Assembly: GCA_002734085.1 (NCBI GenBank)
Contig: NVXV01000004.1
Location: 162,997 to 226,996 of the forward strand
Source of the DNA: Fluviicola sp.
Lineage (GTDB): Bacteria > Bacteroidota > Bacteroidia > Flavobacteriales_D > Crocinitomicaceae
Direction: 5' to 3'
DNA: 64,000 nucleotides
The translations under genes were made by a program, and so were the position numbers. The notes under the pieces are model-generated. The model saw only the letters and a program-made list of their open reading frames with translations, had not been told where the DNA came from and ran no database searches. How positions within the stretch are numbered: position 1 is the first letter of the stretch; each line of letters begins with the position of its first letter. Positions 42,046 through 51,452 of the stretch are shown one piece after another.

Positions 42046-44154
42046 ATGAAAAAAATAATTTTAAGTTCAATTTTAGCACTATCAACTATCGTCTCTTTCG
42101 GACAAGTTGATCGTTCTAAAGCGCCTGTTCCAGGACCCGCTCCTGAAATCAATATAGCCGATCCAGATGTATTTACACTGGACAATGGAATGAAAGTGAT
42201 TGTTTCTACAAACGATAAACTACCAAAAGTTTCATTTAACCTTGTTATGGGTTCTGACCCGCGACTAGAAGGAGGTAAAGCTGGATTATCAGAATTAGCT
42301 GGTGATTTAATGCTTTCAGGAACTAAAAACAGAACAAAAGACGAATTAGATAAAGAAAAAGATTTTATCGGTGCTTCTCTTTTTGCAAGCAGTTCTAGCA
42401 TCTATTTAAGCTGTTTAACTAAGCATATGGATAAAGGATTAGACATCATGACGGATGTTATGAAGAACGTCTCTTTCCCAGAGGATGAGTTCACTCGTAT
42501 TAAAAAGCAGTACGAGTCTAATTTACTTTCTGTAAAAACAAATCCAAACTCGATGGCATCGAATGCTATGTCAAAAGCGAACTTCCCAAATAACCATCCT
42601 TATGGTGAAGTAATGACTGACGAATCTTTGGAACGTATTTCTCGTCAAGATGTCATAGATTTTTACAAAAAACAGTTTACTCCAGCAGGAAGCTATTTAG
42701 TGATTGTTGGTGATATTACACTTGAAAAAGCAAAGGCAGTTGCAGAGAAAAGATTCAGTGACTGGGAAGGTGGTGTACCGTTTGAGAAAGCATACAATCA
42801 AGGGTTTGTCCCAAAAGGAAACAGAGTGATTTTTGTTGAAAAACCAGGTGCGGTTCAATCTGTAATCAACGTATCATTCCCCGTAAAAATGAAGCCAGGA
42901 GATGAGGATCAAATTAAATTAAGCGTATTGAATAAATTATTCGGTGGTGGCGGTTTTGGTACGCGTTTAATGCAAAATCTTCGTGAAGATAAAGCTTACA
43001 CTTACGGTGCTTATTCGAGGGCAAATATAAATCGTCATGGTAGTTGGATATCTGCTGAAGGTAGTTTTAGAAATGAAGTTACGGACTCAGCGATTGTTCA
43101 GTTTCTATATGAATTCGAACGAATTACTGAAGAATTAGTTTCCGACGAAGAATTAGAATTAAATAAAGCATCAATGGCTGGAAGTTTTGCGAGAAGTCTT
43201 GAATCTCCAAGAACTATTGCCAACTTTGCACTCAATATTTTTAGAAATAATTTACCTGCGGACTACTACCAAACTTATCTTAAGAAATTAAGCACTGTTT
43301 CAAAAGAAGATGTTTTAGAAGTAGCAAAAGAATATTTCAAACCAAATAATTTAAACATTGTAGTTGTAGGTAATGGAGATATTTTAGAGAAACTCAAAAA
43401 GTTTGATGCTGATGGTAAAATAGAAATCTTTGATGCATTTGGAAATCCTAGTAAGAAGAAAGAATATCTTCCTGCTGATATTGCCAAAGAAGAAGTTATC
43501 AAAAACTATCTAATGGCTGTTACTCAAACTTCAAAAATGAAGAAAGCTCGTAAAGTGATGGATAAAGTTAAAACTATGGAACAGATTATTGGTGTTGAAC
43601 CACAGCAAGCTCCTGTTGAATTTACACTTAAGCGCTATTACAAAGCACCAAACATGTCTGCTCAAAGTATGGAGTACAACGGAATGAAAGTACAGCAAGA
43701 AGTGTTTAATGGAGAAGGTGGTGTTACAAAACAAATGAACCAACAGGGCGGAACAGATAAAACAGAGTTAACTCCAGAAGAAGTGGAAGAGAAAAAAAAG
43801 TTAGCTGGTCTTTTCCCTGAAATTGGATTATTAGACAATGGAGTTGACTTCGAATTACTTGGGATTGAAACCAAAAATGATGAAAAATATTACGTGGTTG
43901 AATACCGATCTGGTGAAACAACAACAAAATCTTATTATCATGTCGATAGCTATACAAAGAAGTATACAGAAACACTTACTGTTACTGAAGAAGGTCCACA
44001 GGCAACCTCAGCGACATTTAGTGAATTCGAAGCACATAATAAAATACTTTTTCCTCACAAAACAGTTCAAATGATTGAATCAGCAGGTATGACTGCCACT
44101 GTGAAGGAAATTAATATTAATGTTAAGATTGATGACGAGAAATTTAAGCTTTAG
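42046..44154 (+). CDS. M16 family peptidase-like protein (degenerate zinc motif)
   Basis: LDNGMKVIVSTNDKLPKVSFNLVMGSDPRLEGGKAGLSELAGDLM; no HxxEH at the expected position. Confidence 0.88.
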   Translation: MKKIILSSILALSTIVSFGQVDRSKAPVPGPAPEINIADPDVFTLDNGMKVIVSTNDKLPKVSFNLVMGSDPRLEGGKAGLSELAGDLMLSGTKNRTKDELDKEKDFIGASLFASSSSIYLSCLTKHMDKGLDIMTDVMKNVSFPEDEFTRIKKQYESNLLSVKTNPNSMASNAMSKANFPNNHPYGEVMTDESLERISRQDVIDFYKKQFTPAGSYLVIVGDITLEKAKAVAEKRFSDWEGGVPFEKAYNQGFVPKGNRVIFVEKPGAVQSVINVSFPVKMKPGDEDQIKLSVLNKLFGGGGFGTRLMQNLREDKAYTYGAYSRANINRHGSWISAEGSFRNEVTDSAIVQFLYEFERITEELVSDEELELNKASMAGSFARSLESPRTIANFALNIFRNNLPADYYQTYLKKLSTVSKEDVLEVAKEYFKPNNLNIVVVGNGDILEKLKKFDADGKIEIFDAFGNPSKKKEYLPADIAKEEVIKNYLMAVTQTSKMKKARKVMDKVKTMEQIIGVEPQQAPVEFTLKRYYKAPNMSAQSMEYNGMKVQQEVFNGEGGVTKQMNQQGGTDKTELTPEEVEEKKKLAGLFPEIGLLDNGVDFELLGIETKNDEKYYVVEYRSGETTTKSYYHVDSYTKKYTETLTVTEEGPQATSATFSEFEAHNKILFPHKTVQMIESAGMTATVKEININVKIDDEKFKL

Positions 44155-44183
44155 AATTATCAAATTTTAACGATTAGCATTAG

Positions 44184-44217
44184 AAAGCGGCACTTCTTTG
44201 AGTGTCGCTTTTTTTTT
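44184..44217 (+). terminator. Rho-independent terminator
   Basis: AAGCGGCACT tctttg AGTGTCGCTT TTTTTT. Confidence 0.85.
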
Positions 44218-44254
44218 AGTAAAATGGGTATATATCCAACCGTAATAAAGGCCT

Positions 44255-44878
44255 CTAATATTCGATAAAATTCTTTATTATTTGTCGACCATGAGGTGTA
44301 AGTATAGACTCAGGATGGAATTGAACTCCAAATAAAGGGAGTGATACATGAGACATAGCCATCAGAACATTTTCATTATTAAAAAGTAAGGGTTCGAATT
44401 CTTTTGGCAAGGGTGTTTCAACAGCCCAGCTATGATATAATCCAACATCAAAAAGATTTGGGAGTCCTTTAAATAAAAAATGCTGTTTTACTCTTTTGCA
44501 CTGTAATGAAACGCCATGCTTCACTTCTTTCATATTATAAAGCTTACCACCATAGACTTCTGCTAGCGCCTGCATACCTAAGCAAACACCAAGAGTAGGA
44601 CACTTTCCATCAACCACTCGAATTAACTTTAGCAAATCACCTGCATTTTTAGGTAGACCAGGACCTGGAGAAAGAATAATTTTATCATAAGAAGATAACA
44701 ATGAAAAGCTAAATTCATCATTTCTAAAAACATCTACCTGTACATTTAGACTTTCGACATAATGAACTAGGTTAAACGTAAAAGAATCATAATTATCGAT
44801 TATTAGTATCTTCAAGCTGCTTTTTAAATCAAAATTATTAAACTTGTGCAAAGCTAATTGAAAAATGAAGAAAATCAT
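44255..44878 (-). CDS. Aminodeoxychorismate/anthranilate synthase component II (start uncertain)
   Basis: ILIIDNYDSFTFNLVHYVESL, LSPGPGLPKNAG, LGVCLGMQALAEVYGG, GVQFHPESILTPHG; true start probably near LKILIIDNYDSF. Confidence 0.9.
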   Translation of the reverse strand: MIFFIFQLALHKFNNFDLKSSLKILIIDNYDSFTFNLVHYVESLNVQVDVFRNDEFSFSLLSSYDKIILSPGPGLPKNAGDLLKLIRVVDGKCPTLGVCLGMQALAEVYGGKLYNMKEVKHGVSLQCKRVKQHFLFKGLPNLFDVGLYHSWAVETPLPKEFEPLLFNNENVLMAMSHVSLPLFGVQFHPESILTPHGRQIIKNFIEY

Positions 44879-45242
44879 TAAAATACCAAATGCTCCTGCT
44901 CCGATTGGACCTTATAGTCAAGCCGTACTTAAACATGATACACTTTATGTAAGTGGTCAAATCCCACTTGACCCATTTGACGGTGAACTGAAATGCAACT
45001 CTATAGAGGTAGCTACAGAGCAAGTAATGAAAAATATTACCGCATTAATTGAAACAGCTGGATTTAAAATGGAAGATGTGGTAAAATGCTCAATTTTCTT
45101 AAAATCACTGGATGATTTCACTTTGGTAAATCGCGTGTACGAAAGTTATTTTCAAACTGACCCACCTGCCAGAGAAACTGTTGAGGTAAGTAAGTTACCT
45201 TTAGACGTACCTGTTGAAATATCTTGTATTGCTCAACGTTAG
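44865..45242 (+). CDS. RidA family enamine/imine deaminase
   Basis: PNAPAPIGPYSQAVLKHDTLYVSGQIPLDP, PPARETVEVSKLPLDVPVEISCIA. Confidence 0.95.
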   Translation: MKKIIKIPNAPAPIGPYSQAVLKHDTLYVSGQIPLDPFDGELKCNSIEVATEQVMKNITALIETAGFKMEDVVKCSIFLKSLDDFTLVNRVYESYFQTDPPARETVEVSKLPLDVPVEISCIAQR

Positions 45243-45251
45243 TTCATTATT

Positions 45252-45779
45252 ATGACAAAGATTCACATATTACTTATTTTAATTATCCCATTCATATTGT
45301 TTGGATGTAAAAAGAAATTAACAAACTTCAATTTAGACGATAATTTTCAAACAACAATTCCTTCTTCTAGTCCGGTTGATATTCCATTTACAATTCATAC
45401 ACAAGAGCAAGAAACAAATTCTGAGGCGGAATTTGAATCTCACGATACACGTAAAGACAAAATACAGCAAATTGTACTCAAAGATCTTGTAATTACTATT
45501 CTTGCTCCAGAAGGTGAAGACTTTTCTTTTCTTAGTAGTCTGGAGATCTACTTATCTTCAACAAATCACGCCGAAGAGAAAGTTGCCTTTGCTAACGACA
45601 TCTCAAATGATATTGGTAGCGAAATTGTATGTAACTCTGTTGGGCAAGATTTACAAAAGTTTGTAAAAGATGATAAATTTAAAATTCGAATCCGTACAGT
45701 AACTGATGAAGTTATTACTCAAGACATAGACATTAATATCTATACTAATTTTTTTGTTGATGCTAAACTTATCAATTAG
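45252..45779 (+). CDS. Hypothetical lipoprotein
   Basis: Lipobox ILFGC. Confidence 0.7.
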   Translation: MTKIHILLILIIPFILFGCKKKLTNFNLDDNFQTTIPSSSPVDIPFTIHTQEQETNSEAEFESHDTRKDKIQQIVLKDLVITILAPEGEDFSFLSSLEIYLSSTNHAEEKVAFANDISNDIGSEIVCNSVGQDLQKFVKDDKFKIRIRTVTDEVITQDIDINIYTNFFVDAKLIN

Positions 45780-45785
45780 AATATA

Positions 45786-47741
45786 TTGAAAAAGACAAGC
45801 AAAAAATTATCGATTATCATTGTCAACTACAATGTTGAGTATTTTTTAGAGCAATGTCTAAACTCCGTTTTAAAAGCTACTAAGAATATAGATGCTGAAG
45901 TTTTTGTAGTAGATAACAACTCTATTGATGGCTCTGTCGATTTGGTTAAGGAAAAGTTTCCAGAAGTTATTTTGTATGATAATCAAGAGAATTTAGGATT
46001 TTCAAAAGCCAACAACCAGGCAATGCGGGAGTCTAAAGGTGAATATATTCTACTTTTAAATCCAGACACTGTTGTAGAAGAGGATACTTTTCAAAAATGT
46101 ATTGACTTCATGGATGATCATCCAGATGCTGGAGGGTTAGGAGTTAGAATGATTGATGGTAAAGGAAAGTTTTTACCAGAAAGTAAACGAGGGTTACCCA
46201 CACCATCAGTAGCTTTCTATAAGATTTTTGGCTTATCTCGACTTTTCCCTAAAAGCAAGCAATTTGGCAAATATCACTTAGGATATTTAGATGAATTCGA
46301 TACAAATGAAATTGAAATCTTGAGTGGTGCATATATGTTTATGCGCAAAGATGCACTTGAAAAGGTTGGGTTGTTAGATGAAGCTTTCTTTATGTATGGA
46401 GAAGATATAGATCTCTCCTACAGAATAACACAAGGAGGTTTTAAGAATTACTATTTTCCAGAGGCTCAAATCATACATTATAAAGGAGAAAGTACAAAAA
46501 AAAGCAGTATTAATTATGTTTTTGTGTTCTATCGTGCAATGGTCATTTTTGCACAAAAACATTTTAGTCAAAAAAATGCTAAACTTTTTTCTTTTTTCAT
46601 CAATTTAGCCATCTATTTCAGAGCTGGATTGGCCCTATTTAGTCGTTTTATTAAAAAGACATTTCTTCCCGCCGTCGATATAACAGTTATTATTTTTGGG
46701 CTAATATTATTGACTAAGATTTGGGAAAGAGAACATATTGAATTTCCCATTGAAATTCTGAAATTTGCAATTCCTGGATACGCTGTAGTTTGGTTTTTAT
46801 CTGTATTATTCTCTGGAGGATACGACCTACCGATAAAGCTAAAGACATATATCCAAGGTGGATTAATTGGTACGGGACTGATTTTAATAGTCTATGCCTT
46901 ATTGCCAAAAGAAGTTCAGTTTTCTCGCTTATACATACTACTTGGTGCAGGTTGGGTTATTTCCTATTACTTAATTTCCAGAGTTTTTCTGCACTTTGTT
47001 TTGAATGAAAAATTTGACTTAAAAGGTATAAAAAGTAAAAGTTTTGCAATTGTTGGAGATGAACAGGAAGTTGAGCGTGTAAAACAAATCTTGATCAACA
47101 CCACTCAAAAAGTCAATAAAATTCACAGCGTTTCGCCTACAAAGCAGAAGAACGAAAATGACAGCGGATCAATTGAACAACTTGATCAAATCATTCATAT
47201 TCATAAAATTGAAGAAGTGATTTTCTGTGCTAAAAACAATACAGCTGAAGTCATAATTAAGTGGATGTCTCATATATCATCATCCGATATTGAGTTTAAA
47301 ATTGCCCAACCCAATAGTCTCTATTTAATTGGAAGTAATTCAATTGACACTTCTGGAGACCTTTATGTATTAGAAATTGACAAGATTACGAAAAGCTCAA
47401 ATAAACGAAACAAACGTGCTTTCGATTTTATTGTGAGTTTGCTTTCATTTTTACTTACTCCAATACTTATTTGGTTTTTTAACAATAAGTCAAAGTACTT
47501 TAAAAATATATGGCAAGTTTTAATCGGACAAAAATCTTTGGTTGGCTATTCTTTAGATCCTAAAAATCACATGCTTAAATTACCTAAAATTAAAGACGGT
47601 ATTTTAACTCCAACTGAAAATGAAAAAGATGAAAGTGATTATTCATTAAGTGCTAAGCTAAATTTAATTTACGCGAGAGATTATTCTATCTTTACAGACT
47701 TACAAATTGTCATTACAAATTGGAGTAAGTTAGACCGATAA
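45786..47741 (+). CDS. Family 2 glycosyltransferase with C-terminal membrane/nucleotide-binding-like region
   Basis: LSIIIVNYNVEYFLEQCLNSV, LLLNPDTVVEEDTF; TTG start proposed by ORF track. Confidence 0.85.
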   Translation: MKKTSKKLSIIIVNYNVEYFLEQCLNSVLKATKNIDAEVFVVDNNSIDGSVDLVKEKFPEVILYDNQENLGFSKANNQAMRESKGEYILLLNPDTVVEEDTFQKCIDFMDDHPDAGGLGVRMIDGKGKFLPESKRGLPTPSVAFYKIFGLSRLFPKSKQFGKYHLGYLDEFDTNEIEILSGAYMFMRKDALEKVGLLDEAFFMYGEDIDLSYRITQGGFKNYYFPEAQIIHYKGESTKKSSINYVFVFYRAMVIFAQKHFSQKNAKLFSFFINLAIYFRAGLALFSRFIKKTFLPAVDITVIIFGLILLTKIWEREHIEFPIEILKFAIPGYAVVWFLSVLFSGGYDLPIKLKTYIQGGLIGTGLILIVYALLPKEVQFSRLYILLGAGWVISYYLISRVFLHFVLNEKFDLKGIKSKSFAIVGDEQEVERVKQILINTTQKVNKIHSVSPTKQKNENDSGSIEQLDQIIHIHKIEEVIFCAKNNTAEVIIKWMSHISSSDIEFKIAQPNSLYLIGSNSIDTSGDLYVLEIDKITKSSNKRNKRAFDFIVSLLSFLLTPILIWFFNNKSKYFKNIWQVLIGQKSLVGYSLDPKNHMLKLPKIKDGILTPTENEKDESDYSLSAKLNLIYARDYSIFTDLQIVITNWSKLDR

Positions 47742-47824
47742 TAGAGATAATTCACTTGCTTTTACCGATTTTTCCCTTATTTTTGTGCATCTCAAATTTA
47801 GACTAAAATTCTATAATATATAAT

Positions 47825-49165
47825 ATGTCACAAGTAGAAATTCGCCTTCCAAAAATGGGAGAAAGTGTTACCGAAGCAACGATAACCAATTGGTTAAAAG
47901 GTGTCGGTGACAGCATTGAAATGGATGAACCACTAGTTGAAGTTGCAACTGATAAAGTCGATAACGAACTTCCTTCAGAAGTTTCTGGGACGGTTACAAA
48001 AATTCTTTTTGATCAAGATGAAGTTGCTCAGGTTGGAGATGTGATTGCTATTATTTCGACGGATGGAGATGTTGCAGTTGAAAACAAGTCTGCTGCACAA
48101 AACACTCCTGAGGAAGTAAAAGAAGTTTCTGCTTCAGTGGAGTCTGCTGTTGAATCTGTTTCTACTGGCACTGCTAGCGAAATGGACAAGAATGGCCCTA
48201 GCGGAAAATTTTACTCACCTTTGGTTCGAAGTATTGCTTCCAAAGAGAATATTTCAATGGAAGAGCTGGAATCAATTGATGGTTCTGGTCAAAATGGAAG
48301 AGTTACGAAAAAGGACGTACTCGGGTATCTTGAGAATAGAGCAAATGGAACTGCTCCAGCAGCGTCAAAAACAGAAACCTCTACAGCTATTAGTGAGTCT
48401 AATTCTCATAGCAAACCAGCTTCAGCTCCTAAAGCTAAAAGCGTTCCTTCAATGCCTGGAGATGAAATCGTGGAAATGGACAGAATGAGAAAGATGATCT
48501 CTGAACACATGGTTTCTTCTAAACAAACTTCACCACACGTAACCTCATTTGTTGAAGCGGACGTTACAAATATTTGGAACTGGAGAAATAAAATAAAAGC
48601 AGAATTTAAAGCTAGAGAAGGTGAAAACTTCACCTTCACACCAATTTTTGTTCAAGCTGTTGCGCAAGCAATTAAAGACTTTCCAAAAATAAATATTAGT
48701 GTTGATGGGGACAAGATTATTCAGCGACGTGATATAAACATTGGGATGGCTGCTGCTTTACCTTCTGGAAATTTAATAGTTCCAGTTATAAAACAAGCAG
48801 ACCGTTTAAACCTTTATGGATTGGCTAAAAAAGTAAATGAACTAGCTAATAACGCCAGAGATGGCAAATTAACATCCGATGATATTCAAGGTGGAACTTA
48901 TACGTTGACAAATGTTGGTACATTCGGTAATGTGATGGGGACACCCATTATAAACCAACCTCAGGTCGCTATTATGGCAACAGGAGCAATTAGAAAGGTG
49001 CCTGCAGTTATTGAAACACCAGAGGGAGATTTTATAGGAATTCGATACAAGATGTTCCTTTCTCATTCCTACGACCACAGAGTAGTAGATGGTGCACTTG
49101 GCGGTATGTTTGTTAAACGAGTAGCCGAGTATTTAGAAGGGTTTGATCCTGAAACTAAACTATAA
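47825..49165 (+). CDS. 2-oxo acid dehydrogenase E2 component (dihydrolipoamide acyltransferase)
   Basis: Lipoyl domain EVATDKVDNELPSEVSG, E3-binding domain, catalytic SHSYDHRVVDGALGGMFV. Confidence 0.95.
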   Translation: MSQVEIRLPKMGESVTEATITNWLKGVGDSIEMDEPLVEVATDKVDNELPSEVSGTVTKILFDQDEVAQVGDVIAIISTDGDVAVENKSAAQNTPEEVKEVSASVESAVESVSTGTASEMDKNGPSGKFYSPLVRSIASKENISMEELESIDGSGQNGRVTKKDVLGYLENRANGTAPAASKTETSTAISESNSHSKPASAPKAKSVPSMPGDEIVEMDRMRKMISEHMVSSKQTSPHVTSFVEADVTNIWNWRNKIKAEFKAREGENFTFTPIFVQAVAQAIKDFPKINISVDGDKIIQRRDINIGMAAALPSGNLIVPVIKQADRLNLYGLAKKVNELANNARDGKLTSDDIQGGTYTLTNVGTFGNVMGTPIINQPQVAIMATGAIRKVPAVIETPEGDFIGIRYKMFLSHSYDHRVVDGALGGMFVKRVAEYLEGFDPETKL

Positions 49166-49189
49166 AATGAAAACTATTTAAAACATAAT

Positions 49190-49227
49190 AATCTCGTTTA
49201 ATGAATTTTAAACGAGATTTTTTTATT
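49190..49227 (+). terminator. Rho-independent terminator after E2 gene
   Basis: AATCTCGTTTA atgaatt TTAAACGAGATT TTTTT. Confidence 0.8.
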
Positions 49228-49236
49228 TTTACGGAC

Positions 49237-51375
49237 ATGAAAAAACTAGCATTACTTTCAGCAGCAATTTTATTTGCAATTTCGAATTTGTACTCACAAA
49301 TGACGGATCAACAATTAGAGGCTTTTGTTGAATCGGCATCACAAAAAGAGTTAGTACAGAAGAACACTCTTCTTTTACTAGATGGATTCTTTAAAAAGTC
49401 ACTTATCGTAGCTGATAAACTCCTAGAAATCGAACCAAATAATGCTAATTTTAATTATAGAAAAGGATATGCTCTCCTCAAAGCGGTAGGAGGATTTAAA
49501 GAAGCTATTCCTCATTTAGAAATAGCTATTACCAATTCTAGTAAAATTTATGATGTTTTTTCTCCAAAAGAAAAAAACTCCTCTATTGATAGTTATTATT
49601 ATCTTGGAAGATGTTATCACTTAGATGGTAATATACCTAAAGCCAGAGAAAATTATGAATTGTTTCAAAACAAAGCACCAAGTGTTTCAGAACTACTACC
49701 AGATGTTGAGTTAATGCTAGCTCAATGCGGTGTAGCAGAACATTTCCTTGAAAACCCTAGAAATTACGAAATGGTAAACCTCGGTAAAATGATTAATTCT
49801 AGTGCTCCTGAACATTCACCAATCATCTCCCTTGATGGTCAAGCCCTTTACTATACATCAAGAAGACTTAGAGAAGATAAATCTAACGAAGATATTATCA
49901 ACCCTAAAGATAATATGCATATGGAAGATATTTATGTTTCATATAAGAAAAACGGTAAAGAGTGGCAAGAACCAGAACTTATGGATTTTTGTTTACCAGA
50001 ACGAAATGAAGCTACCGTAGCTGTAAGTACAGATGAAAGATTCATTTATGCTTTTAAAGATGACGCTGGAAACGGTGATATTTTTTATTCAGAATTTAAG
50101 GATAGTAGATTCAAGGAATTACAACCCTTAGAAACAGAAGGTATAAATACAGAGGCCTGGGAACCGCACTTAACCGTTAGCCCAGATGGTCGAGTAAAAT
50201 TCTTTTCTTCGGATAGAGAGGGAGGTTTTGGAGGTAGAGATATCTACAGAGTTGTGAAGCTACCAAACGGTGATTGGAGTCAACCTCAAAACTTAGGACC
50301 CGGAATAAATACAAAGTATGACGAAGATTCTCCGTTTATCTCTGTTGATAATAAAACCTTATATTTCTCTCATAATGGTGAGAAAAGTATGGGCGGATTC
50401 GACGTTTTTGTTACTGTTTTAGGAGACGAAAATGAATGGAGTGATCCGATTAATTTAGGATATCCTCTAAACTCAATGGGGGATGATATTTATTATACTA
50501 CAACAGCAGATGGTCTTACTGGATACTTGAGTTCATACAGAGAAGATGGCGTTGGAGAAAAAGATATCTACGAAATTAAGAATGATTATTTAGGTCTAAA
50601 CAATGTTGCCGTTCTAACAGGTAAAATAACAACTACTACTGACGAATCTATTCCAGAAGATATAGCTTTTACTCTAAAATGTCTTAATTGTGGGAATGAT
50701 TATGAAAGGGTAATCTATCCAAGAGTTAGTGATGGTGGTTTTTTTGCTAGTCTACAACCGTGCAGAACGTACGAAATGGTATTTCATTATAATAATGGTG
50801 AAACAGAGTTTCATAGAGAAACTTTTGACACAGAATGTGATTTAGGTTATGAAGAAGTGGTTAAAGATATACTGTTAGACCTTCCTACAATGTCAGTTAT
50901 CGATGAAGATAAACAGGAAGAGGAAGAATTCCTTTATGCACCCGTTGTACTTAAACATAACTTTGACTACAACAACAATAAGCTTAGTTTAGAAAAAGGA
51001 TCTTTAAAAGCATTACTCGATGAACTAATTAGTCAAGCTGAAGCTGGAAGAGAAAACTTTGAAATAACAGTTAATGCTTCTGCATCTAAAGTTCCAACAA
51101 GAACATTTAAGAACAATATGGAATTGGCTAACACTCGTGCCAATAACATGACAGCCTTATTGAAGGAGTTTATTGACAGTAATGAAACCTTAAAAGGTAA
51201 AGTTGTAGTTAAGACGAACAAAGTTGGTGTGAATGGTCCGGCCTATAAATATGGAACACATGAAGACATTGAAAAATATGTTCCTTTCCAATTTGTTGAA
51301 ATAAAAGTGAATGGTGACTTAGGTGAAAATGTTGAAACAAAAACACTTAAATCAAAGGACGCTGAATTGAAATAG
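49237..51375 (+). CDS. TPR-PD40-OmpA-like protein, paralog A
   Basis: PD40 motifs (PDGRVKFFSSDREGGFGGRDIYRV); start revised to ATG 49237 (MKKLALLSAAILFAISNLYSQ). Confidence 0.85.
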   Translation: MKKLALLSAAILFAISNLYSQMTDQQLEAFVESASQKELVQKNTLLLLDGFFKKSLIVADKLLEIEPNNANFNYRKGYALLKAVGGFKEAIPHLEIAITNSSKIYDVFSPKEKNSSIDSYYYLGRCYHLDGNIPKARENYELFQNKAPSVSELLPDVELMLAQCGVAEHFLENPRNYEMVNLGKMINSSAPEHSPIISLDGQALYYTSRRLREDKSNEDIINPKDNMHMEDIYVSYKKNGKEWQEPELMDFCLPERNEATVAVSTDERFIYAFKDDAGNGDIFYSEFKDSRFKELQPLETEGINTEAWEPHLTVSPDGRVKFFSSDREGGFGGRDIYRVVKLPNGDWSQPQNLGPGINTKYDEDSPFISVDNKTLYFSHNGEKSMGGFDVFVTVLGDENEWSDPINLGYPLNSMGDDIYYTTTADGLTGYLSSYREDGVGEKDIYEIKNDYLGLNNVAVLTGKITTTTDESIPEDIAFTLKCLNCGNDYERVIYPRVSDGGFFASLQPCRTYEMVFHYNNGETEFHRETFDTECDLGYEEVVKDILLDLPTMSVIDEDKQEEEEFLYAPVVLKHNFDYNNNKLSLEKGSLKALLDELISQAEAGRENFEITVNASASKVPTRTFKNNMELANTRANNMTALLKEFIDSNETLKGKVVVKTNKVGVNGPAYKYGTHEDIEKYVPFQFVEIKVNGDLGENVETKTLKSKDAELK

Positions 51376-51452
51376 TAAAAAAAAGGTACGTTTTATGTAA
51401 CCTAATTACCAGTTAATTGGTATTAGTTAGTGTTAACTCAATACTTATTGAC

